In this document: positions 42,104 to 51,534 of the stretch, piece by piece
Numbering within the stretch: position 1 is the first letter of the stretch
How the letters are laid out: every line of letters begins with the position of its first letter
From: Lysinibacillus fusiformis
GTDB taxonomy: Bacteria; Bacillota; Bacilli; Bacillales_A; Planococcaceae
Assembly: GCF_007362955.1 (NCBI RefSeq)
Contig: NZ_CP041696.1
Coordinates: forward strand, 3,658,001 to 3,722,000
Reading direction: 5' to 3'
DNA length: 64,000 nucleotides
Notes under the pieces: model-generated
What the model saw: the letters and a program-made list of their open reading frames with translations, nothing else
What the model was told of the DNA's origin: nothing
The model's database searches: none
Made by a program: the position numbers and the translations under genes

Positions 42104-43744
42104 TTATTTCTTTTTATTATCCACTAATTGATCTTCTGGAATAGTTAATGGTAATTCTTCCAAAACTTTTTCCAACTCTCTCCTTAATCCAAAATAATTT
42201 TTATTTGTATGAGAGGCAATTAAAACTTCATCCTCTTTCACAGCTATCCACACGCGGCGATGATACCAAAATGAACCTATCATTACACCAATTATAAAAA
42301 TTGTTCCTCCAACAAATAAAACTGGTAACATTAAGTCTTTCTTTACAAGCAAATATGTAATATAGTCATAGCCTTCTTGTACATAATTCAAGGCATAATT
42401 ATTTTGTGAATTATTCGGCTCAAGTAAACCTAACATCGTAAAGTAAATCGTTTCTCCATCAGGAGATTCTGGTGTAATCATTTTAAATAGAATAAAAGGG
42501 TTATTTGGATTAGCTGATAGACTTGTTGGCTGTTCATCTTCGTCTAAAGAAAAATCGGGGAGATATTCTTCAATAACTACTACATATCCATCACCTAAAT
42601 CATATGTCCTTTCTGGATTCATTAAATCTACTGTAATTGTACCAATTGGTTTTCCATAAGAATTCTCTTTCTTCTGTAATGCAAATGTAATATCACTAAA
42701 TTGAGCATCATAACCCATTTGGTAAATTGCATAACCATCGAATTTTAAAGGTTTATTCATCATCACATCGTATTCTGTAATTTCTTCCAATTCAGGCGTA
42801 GCACCAGCAATAGTCTCACTAACAGATTTGTATAAAACACCATGTGTTGTATAACTTTTAATAATTGAACCATTATTTTTTTCTAAAGCACTTGCAAATG
42901 CTTTGTTGTCTTCTTCATCATACATTTCTACAATAAACTCGTTATTTTTGAAATAATATGCGCCATCTGTTCCTGGGATAACAACTGTATCTCCCTCTCT
43001 AACAGCTAAAGACTCCTCAATATGTATTCCTGGAACCAAACGTAACATACAACCCGCAATGAAGATAATTAACCCAATGTGATTAATATATGGGCCCCAA
43101 CGGGAAAAACGCCCTTTCTCAGCTAAAAGACTTTGATTTTCGATTCGTACATTATAGTGATGCTTCTTCAATCGTTGCTCTAATTCAGTCATATTCACTT
43201 TTGAACTAGCAATCTTAGTTGATGAAAAAAAACGTTGACGTTTCATAAATCCATTTGAACGTTCAACACGTTGTTTCTTCAACGCACGATAAAGGGGGAC
43301 AAAACGGTCTAAACTGCAAATAATTAAAGAGGCAGCTACTAAAAAAACGAGCGTAATATACCACCAAGTTCCATATAATTTATGAAATCCCAACATATAA
43401 AAAATAGAACCAAAAACCCCGTATTCCGCTTCAAAAAATTGCTCAACGGTTGTCCCAAAGGGGATTACTGTATTTTTTTCTTGTGGCAATAATGAGCCGA
43501 TAGCAGATGCAACTAACGTAATGAATAAAAGACAAATTGCAAATTTAACAGAAGAAAATATAGTCCAAACTTTATCTATGAAGGATTTTTTATGTATTAT
43601 TGAACGTCTTGCAACTCCCTCATAACGCATATCGACTAACTTGTTATTAGTTTTTTCATTATGTCCTAATGATCTACCACAAGCTTCACATAAATTGGTT
43701 CCATGTGGATTCACATGACCACAGACGCATTTTACTCTATCCAT
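42104..43744 (-). CDS. resB: Cytochrome c biogenesis protein ResB
   Basis: This 546-residue protein has membrane segments near residues 68-90, 115-140, 210-235 and close to the C-terminus, with a large extracytoplasmic region between. WGPYINHIGLIIFIAGCMLR is the conserved ResB/Ccs1 segment with its His. An unusual N-terminal zinc-ribbon-like stretch, KCVCGHVNPHGTNLCEACGR, is present, as in several Bacillaceae ResB proteins. It forms the haem-ligation complex with ResC. The order on the minus strand is resA, resB, resC. Confidence 0.93.
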   Translation of the reverse strand: MDRVKCVCGHVNPHGTNLCEACGRSLGHNEKTNNKLVDMRYEGVARRSIIHKKSFIDKVWTIFSSVKFAICLLFITLVASAIGSLLPQEKNTVIPFGTTVEQFFEAEYGVFGSIFYMLGFHKLYGTWWYITLVFLVAASLIICSLDRFVPLYRALKKQRVERSNGFMKRQRFFSSTKIASSKVNMTELEQRLKKHHYNVRIENQSLLAEKGRFSRWGPYINHIGLIIFIAGCMLRLVPGIHIEESLAVREGDTVVIPGTDGAYYFKNNEFIVEMYDEEDNKAFASALEKNNGSIIKSYTTHGVLYKSVSETIAGATPELEEITEYDVMMNKPLKFDGYAIYQMGYDAQFSDITFALQKKENSYGKPIGTITVDLMNPERTYDLGDGYVVVIEEYLPDFSLDEDEQPTSLSANPNNPFILFKMITPESPDGETIYFTMLGLLEPNNSQNNYALNYVQEGYDYITYLLVKKDLMLPVLFVGGTIFIIGVMIGSFWYHRRVWIAVKEDEVLIASHTNKNYFGLRRELEKVLEELPLTIPEDQLVDNKKK

Positions 43745-43927
43745 AAAAATATATTCTCTTGTAATTAGATAGACGGTGGTTGAACATGATAATAATAGTA
43801 TTTTTGGATAATAAACTTTCGTATCAATTTAAGGATATCTAATCGAAAAAGTTCATCGTGCTTCTTCCCTAAATAGAAAATATTGCCGTCCAATATTAAC
43901 AAGAGAACAAACCCTCCCTTCTGTGTA

Positions 43928-44464
43928 TCAAGATGTTGGTTTAATTTTATCCATACTTGCTCGAATAGATTCTTCTGATAGTGTTCCGGATATAATATCA
44001 ACTATCATGCCATCTTTATCAATTAAAAATGTAGTAGGTAACGGAATAAAATCATATAAACTTGTTACGGTACCTCCACTATCATATAGAATAGGGAAAT
44101 TCAATCCATACTGATCTATAAAGTTATTTACTCTTAACTCTGCTTCACCAATATTTATGGCTAAAATTTCTACACCGTCTGCTTGATATTCCTTAAATAC
44201 GTTGTTCATATAAGGCATTTCTTTTTTACAAGGTCCACAATACGTGCCCCAAAAGTTTAAAAAAACCCCTTTCCCTTTATAATTCGATAGTTGAAATTCC
44301 ACACCATTCATATCTTTTAAAATAAAATTCGGTGCTTCATCACCAATCGAAATGATATCCTTCTTCTCTTTGAAAAAACTCATACACAGAGTATAGATTA
44401 ATGCACCAATGATTAATGCCAAGACGACGGTTCTCATCGCCAATCTTCTTTTTTTTGTTTCCAT
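43928..44464 (-). CDS. resA: Thiol-disulfide oxidoreductase ResA
   Basis: This 178-residue membrane-anchored thioredoxin-like protein has an N-terminal anchor (TVVLALIIGALIYTLCMSFF), then the thioredoxin domain with FWGTYCGPCKKEMP (CGPC, Cys 76 and 79) and the cis-Pro segment PLPTTFLIDKDG. It keeps the CxxCH cysteines of apocytochromes c reduced for haem attachment. ATG 44464 on the minus strand has AGGAGGGAG upstream. It is the first gene of the res unit; about 180 bases separate it from resB. Confidence 0.93.
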   Translation of the reverse strand: METKKRRLAMRTVVLALIIGALIYTLCMSFFKEKKDIISIGDEAPNFILKDMNGVEFQLSNYKGKGVFLNFWGTYCGPCKKEMPYMNNVFKEYQADGVEILAINIGEAELRVNNFIDQYGLNFPILYDSGGTVTSLYDFIPLPTTFLIDKDGMIVDIISGTLSEESIRASMDKIKPTS

Positions 44465-44930
44465 GCACTCCCTCCTTATATTGGCGCTTTCAGTATATCA
44501 TTTAATTTAAATATAATATTTTATAAAATTGAAAATTATATGATAATTATTTCAATTTGCTTTTTTCTGTTTTTTATTCTATCTGAAAATTACTGAAGCA
44601 GTCAGATTTGTTCGTATGTTTTCAACTATATTTAATTGAAAAAGCCCGGTGTATCAATGTATAAACCAAAAATTTTCGAAGTGTAATGGATGGTGAGCGA
44701 ACACTAGGTGTTCATATTTATCGAGCTTCAAGATTGTGAAAAATGTTACCAAAGTATGGCGGAAGTTAGTAGAAATTATTACTATTTATATAATGAAATA
44801 GTTTTTTATTTATATCGTAGTTCGGTAATATTATAATAATTTAGAAATCTTAATTAATTTATATTTGAAAGAAAACCAAAGTAATTCGGTTGTTTTTTGG
44901 ACACTAATTTCTGATGAGGAGGAAGTTGTA
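44465..44930. other. Divergent promoter region between resA and the cytochrome c gene
   Basis: About 465 very AT-rich bases without a credible gene. An in-frame upstream extension of the cytochrome gene to 44865 is rejected because it has no signal-peptide sense and no ribosome site. Promoters for both directions should be here. Confidence 0.45.
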
Positions 44931-45272
44931 ATGTTAAGAAAAAGTTTATTTGCAGTTTTGTTAGTACTTTTACTTGGAATAGTTGGTTGTAGTGGGGATG
45001 AAAGTAGTGAGGAGAATGATGCTATAGAAAATGAAACAACAGTGGTAAAGGATAAAGCTCAGGAATTCTATAACAAAAAATGTGCTAATTGTCATGGTCA
45101 AAATTTAGAAGGTATCGTAGGACCAGCATTAATAACGACTGGTTCTATGTATGACGAAGAGGAATTGTTAGATATTATTGTAAATGGTATTGATAAAACA
45201 ACAATGCCTGGAGGATTATTAGAAGGTGAAGAAGCAGAAGTAGTAGCTCAATGGTTAGCACAGCAAAAATAA
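44931..45272 (+). CDS. Small cytochrome c lipoprotein (c551-like)
   Basis: This protein of about 113 residues has a signal with lipobox IVGC (Cys 20), an acidic linker, and one class-I haem c site, KKCANCHGQNLEGIVGPAL (CxxCH at 51-55). The distal Met is probably in TTMPGGLLEG. Similar to CccB-type membrane-tethered electron carriers. ATG 44931 follows GAGGAGGAAG. Given the neighbourhood it is a plausible electron donor to the di-haem peroxidase and a client of ResABC. Confidence 0.9.
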   Translation: MLRKSLFAVLLVLLLGIVGCSGDESSEENDAIENETTVVKDKAQEFYNKKCANCHGQNLEGIVGPALITTGSMYDEEELLDIIVNGIDKTTMPGGLLEGEEAEVVAQWLAQQK

Positions 45273-45798
45273 ATTTTAGAGCAATTTGATGGTAGTGGAG
45301 ATGAAAAATACTGTTTACAGTTAGGAAAATAGGGGTAAATGGTCGATTAGTATTTTACATAGTAATTGCAAAAGTTTACCGAAAGATACTTTTTAAAAAT
45401 GATCTGACTCAAAAAATTGAGTTTGTTTAGTCCTTTTTCTTTTAAAATAAAAATATCTATATGAACCCGTTGATTTTCGCTATGGCGGACGCTTTGCAGG
45501 GTTTTTTTGCTCATACTAACTTGGATGTTCTCTATATTGCTTGTCACTGGTGGAGCGAAAACGCTGAAGTTCGATACATTCAAACCTTCTGTGGAACAGG
45601 CAATTCGGTTCTCGACAGAGCACATGGCAGTGTCATTATTGTTATTTTTTTAAATGCGAATAAAACGAAATTAGAATATTTTACTTGAGAGCACATACTT
45701 GGATGTGCTTTTTTGTCGTCTAGCGCCACATGTGCTGTATAATCCGATTGTCGATGGTAAGCCTAAATGGATAGGATTAAAAAAGAGGAGATGTCACC
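45273..45798. other. Gene-poor region with hairpin-repeat fragment
   Basis: CGTTGATTTTCGCTATGGCG followed by GACGCTTTGCAGG (about 45466-45498) resembles the CGTTGATGTCCGCTACGGCG segment of the 495-bp repeat, so this is probably an eroded fragment of that family. The 75-codon frame across it is rejected as a gene. Confidence 0.5.
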
Positions 45799-46737
45799 AT
45801 GTACTCATTTCAACCAAACTGTTGGTCAGAACACGAGGAGCTAGAGGTTGTCATGCTTTGTGCACCTTCTAAATTGGATGTACCTGATTTGAAAACGGCG
45901 GAGAATGTGCAATGGAGCGCTTCTGTTCATCAGGCAAGAGCACTGGAAAATTTTCTGGAACTTAAAGGCGTTTTAGAAAATGAAGGGGTCAAAGTCATTG
46001 ATTATTCGCAGGAGCTACCAGCACAGGAACAACAACTAAGTGATCAGCTTCTGAATCGCTATTTTGTGCGTGATCTTGCCTGTGTCTTTGGCAATCAGAT
46101 TGTACCGGGAGAAGCGGGTATTTCGATGAGACGCCCTGAGTATGTACATGCCCATACATTATTGGAAAAATGGTTTCCTAAACATTATAACCACAACAAA
46201 GACCCTAGAAAAGCATTAGAGTTTGGAGATGTCCTGATTCTCAATAAAGACGCTGTGCTTATTAATATTGGGGTACGAACAACAATTGAAGGTGTGGAGA
46301 GTATAAAGGAAAAAATCTTTGAAGCAGGCTTTTGTGAAATCGGTATTATTGACTTACCTCGGAGTTCGGATACCCTTCATTTGGATATGAATTGTAATGT
46401 GGCGAATGAGGATCTCGTGATGGCGAAGAGCTTTATGCGTTATTTTCCTGTACATGTGATGACGTCACAAACGACGCGTTTTGATATGACGGATCAGTTT
46501 TTAAAACGCCACGGCTTTGAGGTCTATTGGCTCGATAAATATAAGTCGATTCCTGATATTAACTTTCTAAACCTGAATCCAGAGACATTGTTAATTAGTA
46601 AGAAAGCTACGAAACAACCATTTAAAAATCATCCAAAATTACAAAAGAAGAACATTATCGAAATAGAAGTGACAGAGCTCGAAAAAGGCGGCGGGGGTAT
46701 TCGCTGTATGACAATGCCGTTAGTGCGGAAAAGGTAA
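45799..46737 (+). CDS. Arginine deiminase/amidinotransferase superfamily hydrolase (DDAH-like)
   Basis: This 312-residue protein has the guanidine-modifying fold: YFVRDLACVFG, EFGDVLILN (substrate acids), LHLDMNCNV (catalytic His) and the C-terminal GGGGIRCMTMPL (nucleophile Cys). Enzymes of this type hydrolyse arginine, methylarginines or related guanidines. Length and motif spacing suit dimethylargininase/YkgA-like members more than the 400-residue arginine deiminases. AGAGGAG precedes ATG 45799. It lies 19-28 bases before an amino acid permease gene, so uptake and breakdown are probably linked. Confidence 0.87.
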   Translation: MYSFQPNCWSEHEELEVVMLCAPSKLDVPDLKTAENVQWSASVHQARALENFLELKGVLENEGVKVIDYSQELPAQEQQLSDQLLNRYFVRDLACVFGNQIVPGEAGISMRRPEYVHAHTLLEKWFPKHYNHNKDPRKALEFGDVLILNKDAVLINIGVRTTIEGVESIKEKIFEAGFCEIGIIDLPRSSDTLHLDMNCNVANEDLVMAKSFMRYFPVHVMTSQTTRFDMTDQFLKRHGFEVYWLDKYKSIPDINFLNLNPETLLISKKATKQPFKNHPKLQKKNIIEIEVTELEKGGGGIRCMTMPLVRKR

Positions 46738-46765
46738 TTATCTTATAGGCATCGGAGTGATTCGA

Positions 46766-48091
46766 ATGGCATTAAAAACAAGTAAAGGTCGTATGTCATG
46801 GTGGCAACTTTCCCTTCTCGGTGTGGGCTGTACATTAGGGACAGGATTTTTCCTTGGGACGAGTATGGCTATTGAGAAAAGTGGTCCAGCAGTGTTAATT
46901 CCTTTTTTAGTAGCGGCAATTGGCACCTACCTCGTTTATGATGCACTGGTGAAGATGTCTGTTAATAATCCAGATAAGGGCTCATTCCGTACCTATGCTA
47001 AACAAGCATTTGGCAAGTGGGCTGGATTTAGCAATGGGTGGGTCTATTTGATGTCTGAAATGCTGATAATGGGCAGTCAGTTAATGGCATTAGGAATCTT
47101 TACACAGTTTTGGTTTCCAACATGGCCATTATGGGTTGCTACATCCATTTTCGCAATACTTGGTTTGATGGTCATTCTTACGGGTATGAAGGGCTTTGAA
47201 AATTTTCAAAATATCTTTGGTGTGCTGAAAACCGCTGCCATTGTTATGTTCATTGTCATAGCCGTCATGCTCGTTTTTAAAGGATTCAATGGGGAACCAA
47301 GGCAAGTGTATGCTTTGACAGAAAACTATCAGAGCTTCTTTTCAGAGGGGGTGAAAGGTATATGGCTTGGATTATTGTATGCATTTTATGCTTTTGGCGG
47401 TATCGAAGTGATGGGTCTATTAGTAATTGATTTAAAAGATCCAAAACAAGCACCTAAAGCTGGAAAAGTGATGATTGTCGCACTAACTACGATTTATGTC
47501 ATCGCCATTGGCTTTGCACTTACGCTTGTTCCTTGGGGAGATTTTCATGTAGATGAAAGTCCCTTTATTACGGCACTTAAAAATTTTCATATTCCGTATG
47601 TAACGGATATCATTAATGGCATTCTAATTATTGCAGGCTTCTCCACAATGGTTGCCTCTTTGTATGCTGTGCTAACAATTTTAACGACGCTTGCAGAAGA
47701 TCGAGATGCACCGGCTTGTCTAGCAAAAAAAGGCAAGCAAAAAGTACCATTGCCTGCATTTCTCTTTGTAACAGGTGGTTTAATCATTACCATTGTCATC
47801 GGGTTTTTAATACCAGAAAAGATCTTTGAATACTTGATAACAGCTGCGGGCCTGATGCTGATCTATAATTGGCTCTTTATTTTAGTGACGTATGCCAAGC
47901 TTATGGACTTATCGACAGCACAGCATATTAAAAATAGCATAGGTATGGTATTGATAGCGGTAACCGTATCAGGGACGTTAGGCGAAAAAACAAGCAGACT
48001 CGGATTTTATGTGAGCCTGCTTTTCTTAGTCATAATCGGAATCGCGACACTACTGATGATGAAAAAATGGCGAAACCATCAGCGTACTTGA
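46766..48091 (+). CDS. Amino acid permease (APC superfamily)
   Basis: This carrier of about 441 residues has roughly 12 helices. MSWWQLSLLGVGCTLGTGFF is the first-helix substrate motif, with DKGSFRTYAKQAFG and YAFYAFGGIEVMGLLVIDLK. It resembles AAT-type permeases such as YbxG/YbeC. ATG 46766 has CGGAG upstream; GTG 46757 is an alternative. It is cotranscribed with the DDAH-like hydrolase, so arginine-like compounds are a reasonable substrate guess. Confidence 0.87.
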   Translation: MALKTSKGRMSWWQLSLLGVGCTLGTGFFLGTSMAIEKSGPAVLIPFLVAAIGTYLVYDALVKMSVNNPDKGSFRTYAKQAFGKWAGFSNGWVYLMSEMLIMGSQLMALGIFTQFWFPTWPLWVATSIFAILGLMVILTGMKGFENFQNIFGVLKTAAIVMFIVIAVMLVFKGFNGEPRQVYALTENYQSFFSEGVKGIWLGLLYAFYAFGGIEVMGLLVIDLKDPKQAPKAGKVMIVALTTIYVIAIGFALTLVPWGDFHVDESPFITALKNFHIPYVTDIINGILIIAGFSTMVASLYAVLTILTTLAEDRDAPACLAKKGKQKVPLPAFLFVTGGLIITIVIGFLIPEKIFEYLITAAGLMLIYNWLFILVTYAKLMDLSTAQHIKNSIGMVLIAVTVSGTLGEKTSRLGFYVSLLFLVIIGIATLLMMKKWRNHQRT

Positions 48092-48100
48092 TGACAGCTC

Positions 48101-48865
48101 TTACTCTTGCGGTGGAAACTTGAGATCCAGTTGCATCTTGAAAAATGGACATGAGGCTGGACTATGGTCATCATCACTGATAAAATACTGTTGCCATTCG
48201 TAATTGTCTGCTTGCCCGTACCATTTTAAATCAGGATGACCTGGAATGGCATCATAGGCATCGATGCGCTTGCGTATTAATTTTTTTAATTTGCGTCCAA
48301 AGACAGTGGTGTCGTTCATATCTGCAAACACCCAGCGAGGCTGAAATGCCATGAACAGCGTGGGGAAGTAACGACTTTTGCGCAATTGATGAGCCGGCGT
48401 AGCACAAAATACAAAATAAGGCTCACCGTTAAAGCAAAATTCCCATTGATGATTGGAGGGATCTGACGGTATATCTGCTGGCCAATCCTTGTCATCAAAT
48501 GTGGTTAAATTGTTTAAAACGGACCAAAATAATTGTCGATAATCCTCCACCTCAAAGCCTTTAAGTAGCTCTTCAGGTGTTTCAAAGAAAATAGCAAGTG
48601 AGGTATATCTCCCGGAGGTTCGTGCGCATAGATCGTATGCCCTTAAGCAATCTGCTAATTCTTTTGCGGTATGAACCTCCCGTGGATCCCCAACAAAACC
48701 ATAGCGCAGCTCATTCGATAAAAAACCCTTTCTTGCTGGGATACAAGGGAACGTGTTTGCGTCATCGGCAATCATGGCTGAGAAGGCGTTGTAAGCGGTT
48801 TGTTGCCAGATAGGAAGGGTTTCTGAATGTTTGTCTAACCAATGCTTTTCTAAAACTGCACCCAC
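48101..48865 (-). CDS. YqcI/YcgG family protein
   Basis: This 254-residue protein has FPCIPARKGFLSNELRYGFV, WQFCFNGEP-like WEFCFNGEPYFVFCATP and SPASCPFF at the C-terminus, the conserved landmarks of the YqcI/YcgG family. The biochemical function is not established; the conserved CPF and Cys residues could bind a metal. ATG 48865 on the minus strand has GGAGGAG upstream. It is convergent with the permease, only 9 bases away. Confidence 0.82.
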   Translation of the reverse strand: MGAVLEKHWLDKHSETLPIWQQTAYNAFSAMIADDANTFPCIPARKGFLSNELRYGFVGDPREVHTAKELADCLRAYDLCARTSGRYTSLAIFFETPEELLKGFEVEDYRQLFWSVLNNLTTFDDKDWPADIPSDPSNHQWEFCFNGEPYFVFCATPAHQLRKSRYFPTLFMAFQPRWVFADMNDTTVFGRKLKKLIRKRIDAYDAIPGHPDLKWYGQADNYEWQQYFISDDDHSPASCPFFKMQLDLKFPPQE

Positions 48866-49188
48866 TTGAGTCTCCTCCTTCTATACATCCTTAGACTATT
48901 AATGAAGAACGAATTGGGTGACGATTCACACGTAATTATTTGAAAATAACTACATATGCTTGGTCTTTGAAATCTTGGGCAAAACATTACATTACATTTA
49001 TACATTACTTGTTTAACGAACAATTCAGTGATGTTAAAATAAAACTAAGATGGTATAAAATGATTATTTTTGTTTTACTTATCGTACCATGAACAATGTT
49101 AAAGAAGGAATAATAGAAGAATAAGAATTTAGGGTTAATTTCTGATTGACGAAGTAATTGCCGAGATTTCCTGAGGGGTGAAAATAAA
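48866..49188. other. Divergent intergenic region
   Basis: About 320 AT-rich bases with no gene seen; they must hold promoters for the YqcI/YcgG gene and the ClpN-GNAT gene. Confidence 0.4.
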
Positions 49189-50049
49189 TTGGATCTATCC
49201 ATTGTTAATGTAACAGATCGTCTGCTACGAATAATGACAAACGCAGAAAATGAAGCGGAATTGTCAAAATATAAAGTGTTACAACCTGTTCATTTACTGA
49301 TTGCTTGTCTGGGTGAAAAGGGCGGAGCACTGGGGGAAATTACATTGAAGTGCACCTTAGATGTGACTTTCTTGAGAACTTTAGTTGATGGTTTTGATTC
49401 AAATCAAAATACAACAAAAAGTAAATTTTTTAATGTGCCAGTAACCGAAGATGTGCTAACAATCTTGGAAGTGGCTTTTCGGTACATGACAAGATATAGG
49501 CAAGCCTACATGAATGAAGGGCACTTACTCAAAGCATTAATGACGACTAACATGCTTGATCATTTGGTTTCAGATGAAAATAAGAAAATTATATTAAGTC
49601 TTGGGACGACCTCCAGAGATATGATTTCGCACCTTGGCAATTATAAATTTCCACAAGTGAATTCGAACATAATTCGTAAAGTTAATCCTAACGATGCAAA
49701 CGACCTTATTCAATTTATTGAACATCAATTTTCAAAACAATGGTCAGAAACGATTAGAAATGCATTGTTGTTAGATGAACCTTCTGTATATATAGCTTTT
49801 GATTATAAGGGTGAAATGGTAGGGTTTGCTGCTTATGATGTATTTGAAAATAGAAAATGTTATTTTGGTCCGATGGGTGTATCAGAATCTAATAGAGTTA
49901 AAGGAATCGGATATTCTTTGCTGCATCATTGTTTAAAAGATATGCATGATATTGGCTATGAATATGCGATTATTGGAGGCGCAGGTCCGATAGAATTTTA
50001 TGAAAAAGCGTGTAATGCAGTTGTAATTCCTACAGCATATAAGGACTGA
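49189..50049 (+). CDS. Clp N-domain / GNAT acetyltransferase fusion
   Basis: This 286-residue protein combines two modules. Residues about 1-150 look like the double Clp repeat (LLRIMTNAENEAELSKYKVL, then QPVHLLIACLGEKGG, and later NEGHLLKALM), the substrate-binding N-domain of ClpA/ClpC. Residues about 160-286 are a GNAT domain (VGFAAYDVFENRKCYFGPMG, then SNRVKGIGYSLLHHCL, a variant pyrophosphate loop). No AAA domain is present. Such a protein might acetylate substrates recognised through the Clp-like domain; this is inference. TTG 49189 follows GAGGGGTG. Confidence 0.77.
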   Translation: MDLSIVNVTDRLLRIMTNAENEAELSKYKVLQPVHLLIACLGEKGGALGEITLKCTLDVTFLRTLVDGFDSNQNTTKSKFFNVPVTEDVLTILEVAFRYMTRYRQAYMNEGHLLKALMTTNMLDHLVSDENKKIILSLGTTSRDMISHLGNYKFPQVNSNIIRKVNPNDANDLIQFIEHQFSKQWSETIRNALLLDEPSVYIAFDYKGEMVGFAAYDVFENRKCYFGPMGVSESNRVKGIGYSLLHHCLKDMHDIGYEYAIIGGAGPIEFYEKACNAVVIPTAYKD

Positions 50050-50067
50050 TAAAGGTGATGATTGTTG

Positions 50068-50484
50068 ATGAAAAAAGTTAATGCCGAAACAATTCCTCCT
50101 TCCATAAGCAAGCTGCTATCTCTTGCGACCTCACAACATAAAGTTGAACAAGAATATGAAAAATATGTAACTTCATTAAATCGAACATTATATAGTTTTG
50201 ACATTGCAGGGGAAATGGTTGGGTGTATAGGGATTGAACAAATTAGTTTATTTGCGTGTGAAATTAAACATATTGCAGTATTAGCCCATCAAAGAGGACA
50301 TGGTATTGGCAGCAAAATGATCCATTATATTTCTGAAAAATATTCACTGATTTCTGCAGAGACAGATCATGAGGCTGTTGAATTCTATCGAAACTGCGGT
50401 TTTATGATAACGAGTCTAGGAGAGAAGTATCCGGGTGTAGAACGATTTCTATGTGAATATAAAAAACCAATAATTATTACCTAG
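50068..50484 (+). CDS. GNAT family N-acetyltransferase
   Basis: This protein of about 138 residues has IKHIAVLAHQRGHGIGSKMI, the acetyl-CoA loop (Q/RxxGxG), followed by DHEAVEFYRNCGFMITSLGE. A short N-terminus precedes the core. The acceptor is unknown. ATG 50068 follows AAAGGTGATG. It is the second of a run of four same-strand genes with tight spacing (49189-51534). Confidence 0.83.
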   Translation: MKKVNAETIPPSISKLLSLATSQHKVEQEYEKYVTSLNRTLYSFDIAGEMVGCIGIEQISLFACEIKHIAVLAHQRGHGIGSKMIHYISEKYSLISAETDHEAVEFYRNCGFMITSLGEKYPGVERFLCEYKKPIIIT

Positions 50485-50497
50485 GAGGGGTGAGAAT

Positions 50498-51001
50498 TTG
50501 AGAAAGACTGAAATTGTTACTTGGACAAAAAATTGGGAAGAATCCTACAATCAAGAAGCGAAAATACTGAAAGAGATATTTCGCAATGAATTGCTTGAAA
50601 TATTTCATATAGGTAGTACAGCAGTTCAATGCATTGGGTACGCAAAACCAATCATAGATATATTAATCGTAGTAAAAAAAATTGAAAATGTGGATGTATA
50701 CGCTGATAAAATGCAATCAATAGGGTATGTCGCAAGAGCGGAAAACGGAATAGCTGGTAGAAGATACTTCCCTAAAGGCCTAGATAAAAGGACGCATCAT
50801 GTACATATTTATCAACAGGGGCATGAGAATATTGAAAAGCATCTAAACTTTAAAGCATACTTACTCAATAACCCTGACATAGCAAAAGAATACGGTAATT
50901 TAAAAATTAAACTTGCCAATCAATATCCGGAAGATACACATCACTATCAGAAATCCAAAGAAGCTTTTGTCAATCGGCTTGTTGCTCAATCACTGAGATG
51001 A
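50498..51001 (+). CDS. GrpB family protein (UPF0157, nucleotidyltransferase-like)
   Basis: This 167-residue protein has EIFHIGSTAVQCIGYAKPII with DILIVV, the GS..D.D-like nucleotidyltransferase core of the GrpB family, then RRYFPKG and HHVHIYQQGHENI. The family function is not established. TTG 50498 follows AGGAGGGG. It overlaps the next frame by a few bases. Confidence 0.85.
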   Translation: MRKTEIVTWTKNWEESYNQEAKILKEIFRNELLEIFHIGSTAVQCIGYAKPIIDILIVVKKIENVDVYADKMQSIGYVARAENGIAGRRYFPKGLDKRTHHVHIYQQGHENIEKHLNFKAYLLNNPDIAKEYGNLKIKLANQYPEDTHHYQKSKEAFVNRLVAQSLR

Positions 51002-51066
51002 AAAAAAAGGAATTAACTAAAAATAATGTGGTTTTAAGAAATGTAGCAAATAACGGAGGACAAACA

Positions 51067-51534
51067 ATGACGATTAGAAACTCAGCCAAGGCTATTATCA
51101 TTAGTGGAGAAGGTAAAATATTATTAACAAAAAATCAGGATAATGAGGGGTATTTTTATCTTTTTCCTGGGGGAGGACAAGAACATGGCGAAACCATTCC
51201 ACAGGCATTAGTAAGAGAATGTGTGGAAGAAATAGGACAGGAAGTAGCAATGGGTGAGCTACTTCATATTCGGGATTATATAGGAAAAAACCACGAGCAT
51301 GCTTCCTTTGATTTTGATGTGCACCAAGTTGAGTATTATTTTCTGTGCAACCTAATTGATGACAGGGACCATACCAAAATACCAACAAATCCAGATAGCC
51401 ATCAGGTTGGGGTAGAATGGTTACCTATTCATGATTTACTGCAATATCGGATCTACCCTAAAGAACTAAGAAAGTGCATAATACAGCATGTTAATAATCA
51501 AAAGTCTCCGATTTATTTAGGCGATGTAAATTAA
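51067..51534 (+). CDS. Nudix hydrolase
   Basis: This protein of about 155 residues carries a full Nudix box, GGGQEHGETIPQALVRECVE followed by EIGQEV, matching GX5EX7REUXEEXGU. It hydrolyses a nucleoside diphosphate linked to another group; the substrate is unknown. ATG 51067 has ACGGAGGAC upstream, so the longer frame from 50998 is not used. It is the last gene of the ClpN-GNAT/GNAT/GrpB/Nudix run. Confidence 0.88.
   Translation: MTIRNSAKAIIISGEGKILLTKNQDNEGYFYLFPGGGQEHGETIPQALVRECVEEIGQEVAMGELLHIRDYIGKNHEHASFDFDVHQVEYYFLCNLIDDRDHTKIPTNPDSHQVGVEWLPIHDLLQYRIYPKELRKCIIQHVNNQKSPIYLGDVN

Noticed and set aside
43765-44001. 78-codon minus frame between resA and resB
   Set aside because: Overlaps the resA 3' end in another frame and has no family resemblance or start signal.
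45461-45688. 75-codon plus frame after the cytochrome c gene
   Set aside because: Its first part is an eroded fragment of the hairpin-rich repeat; no ribosome site.
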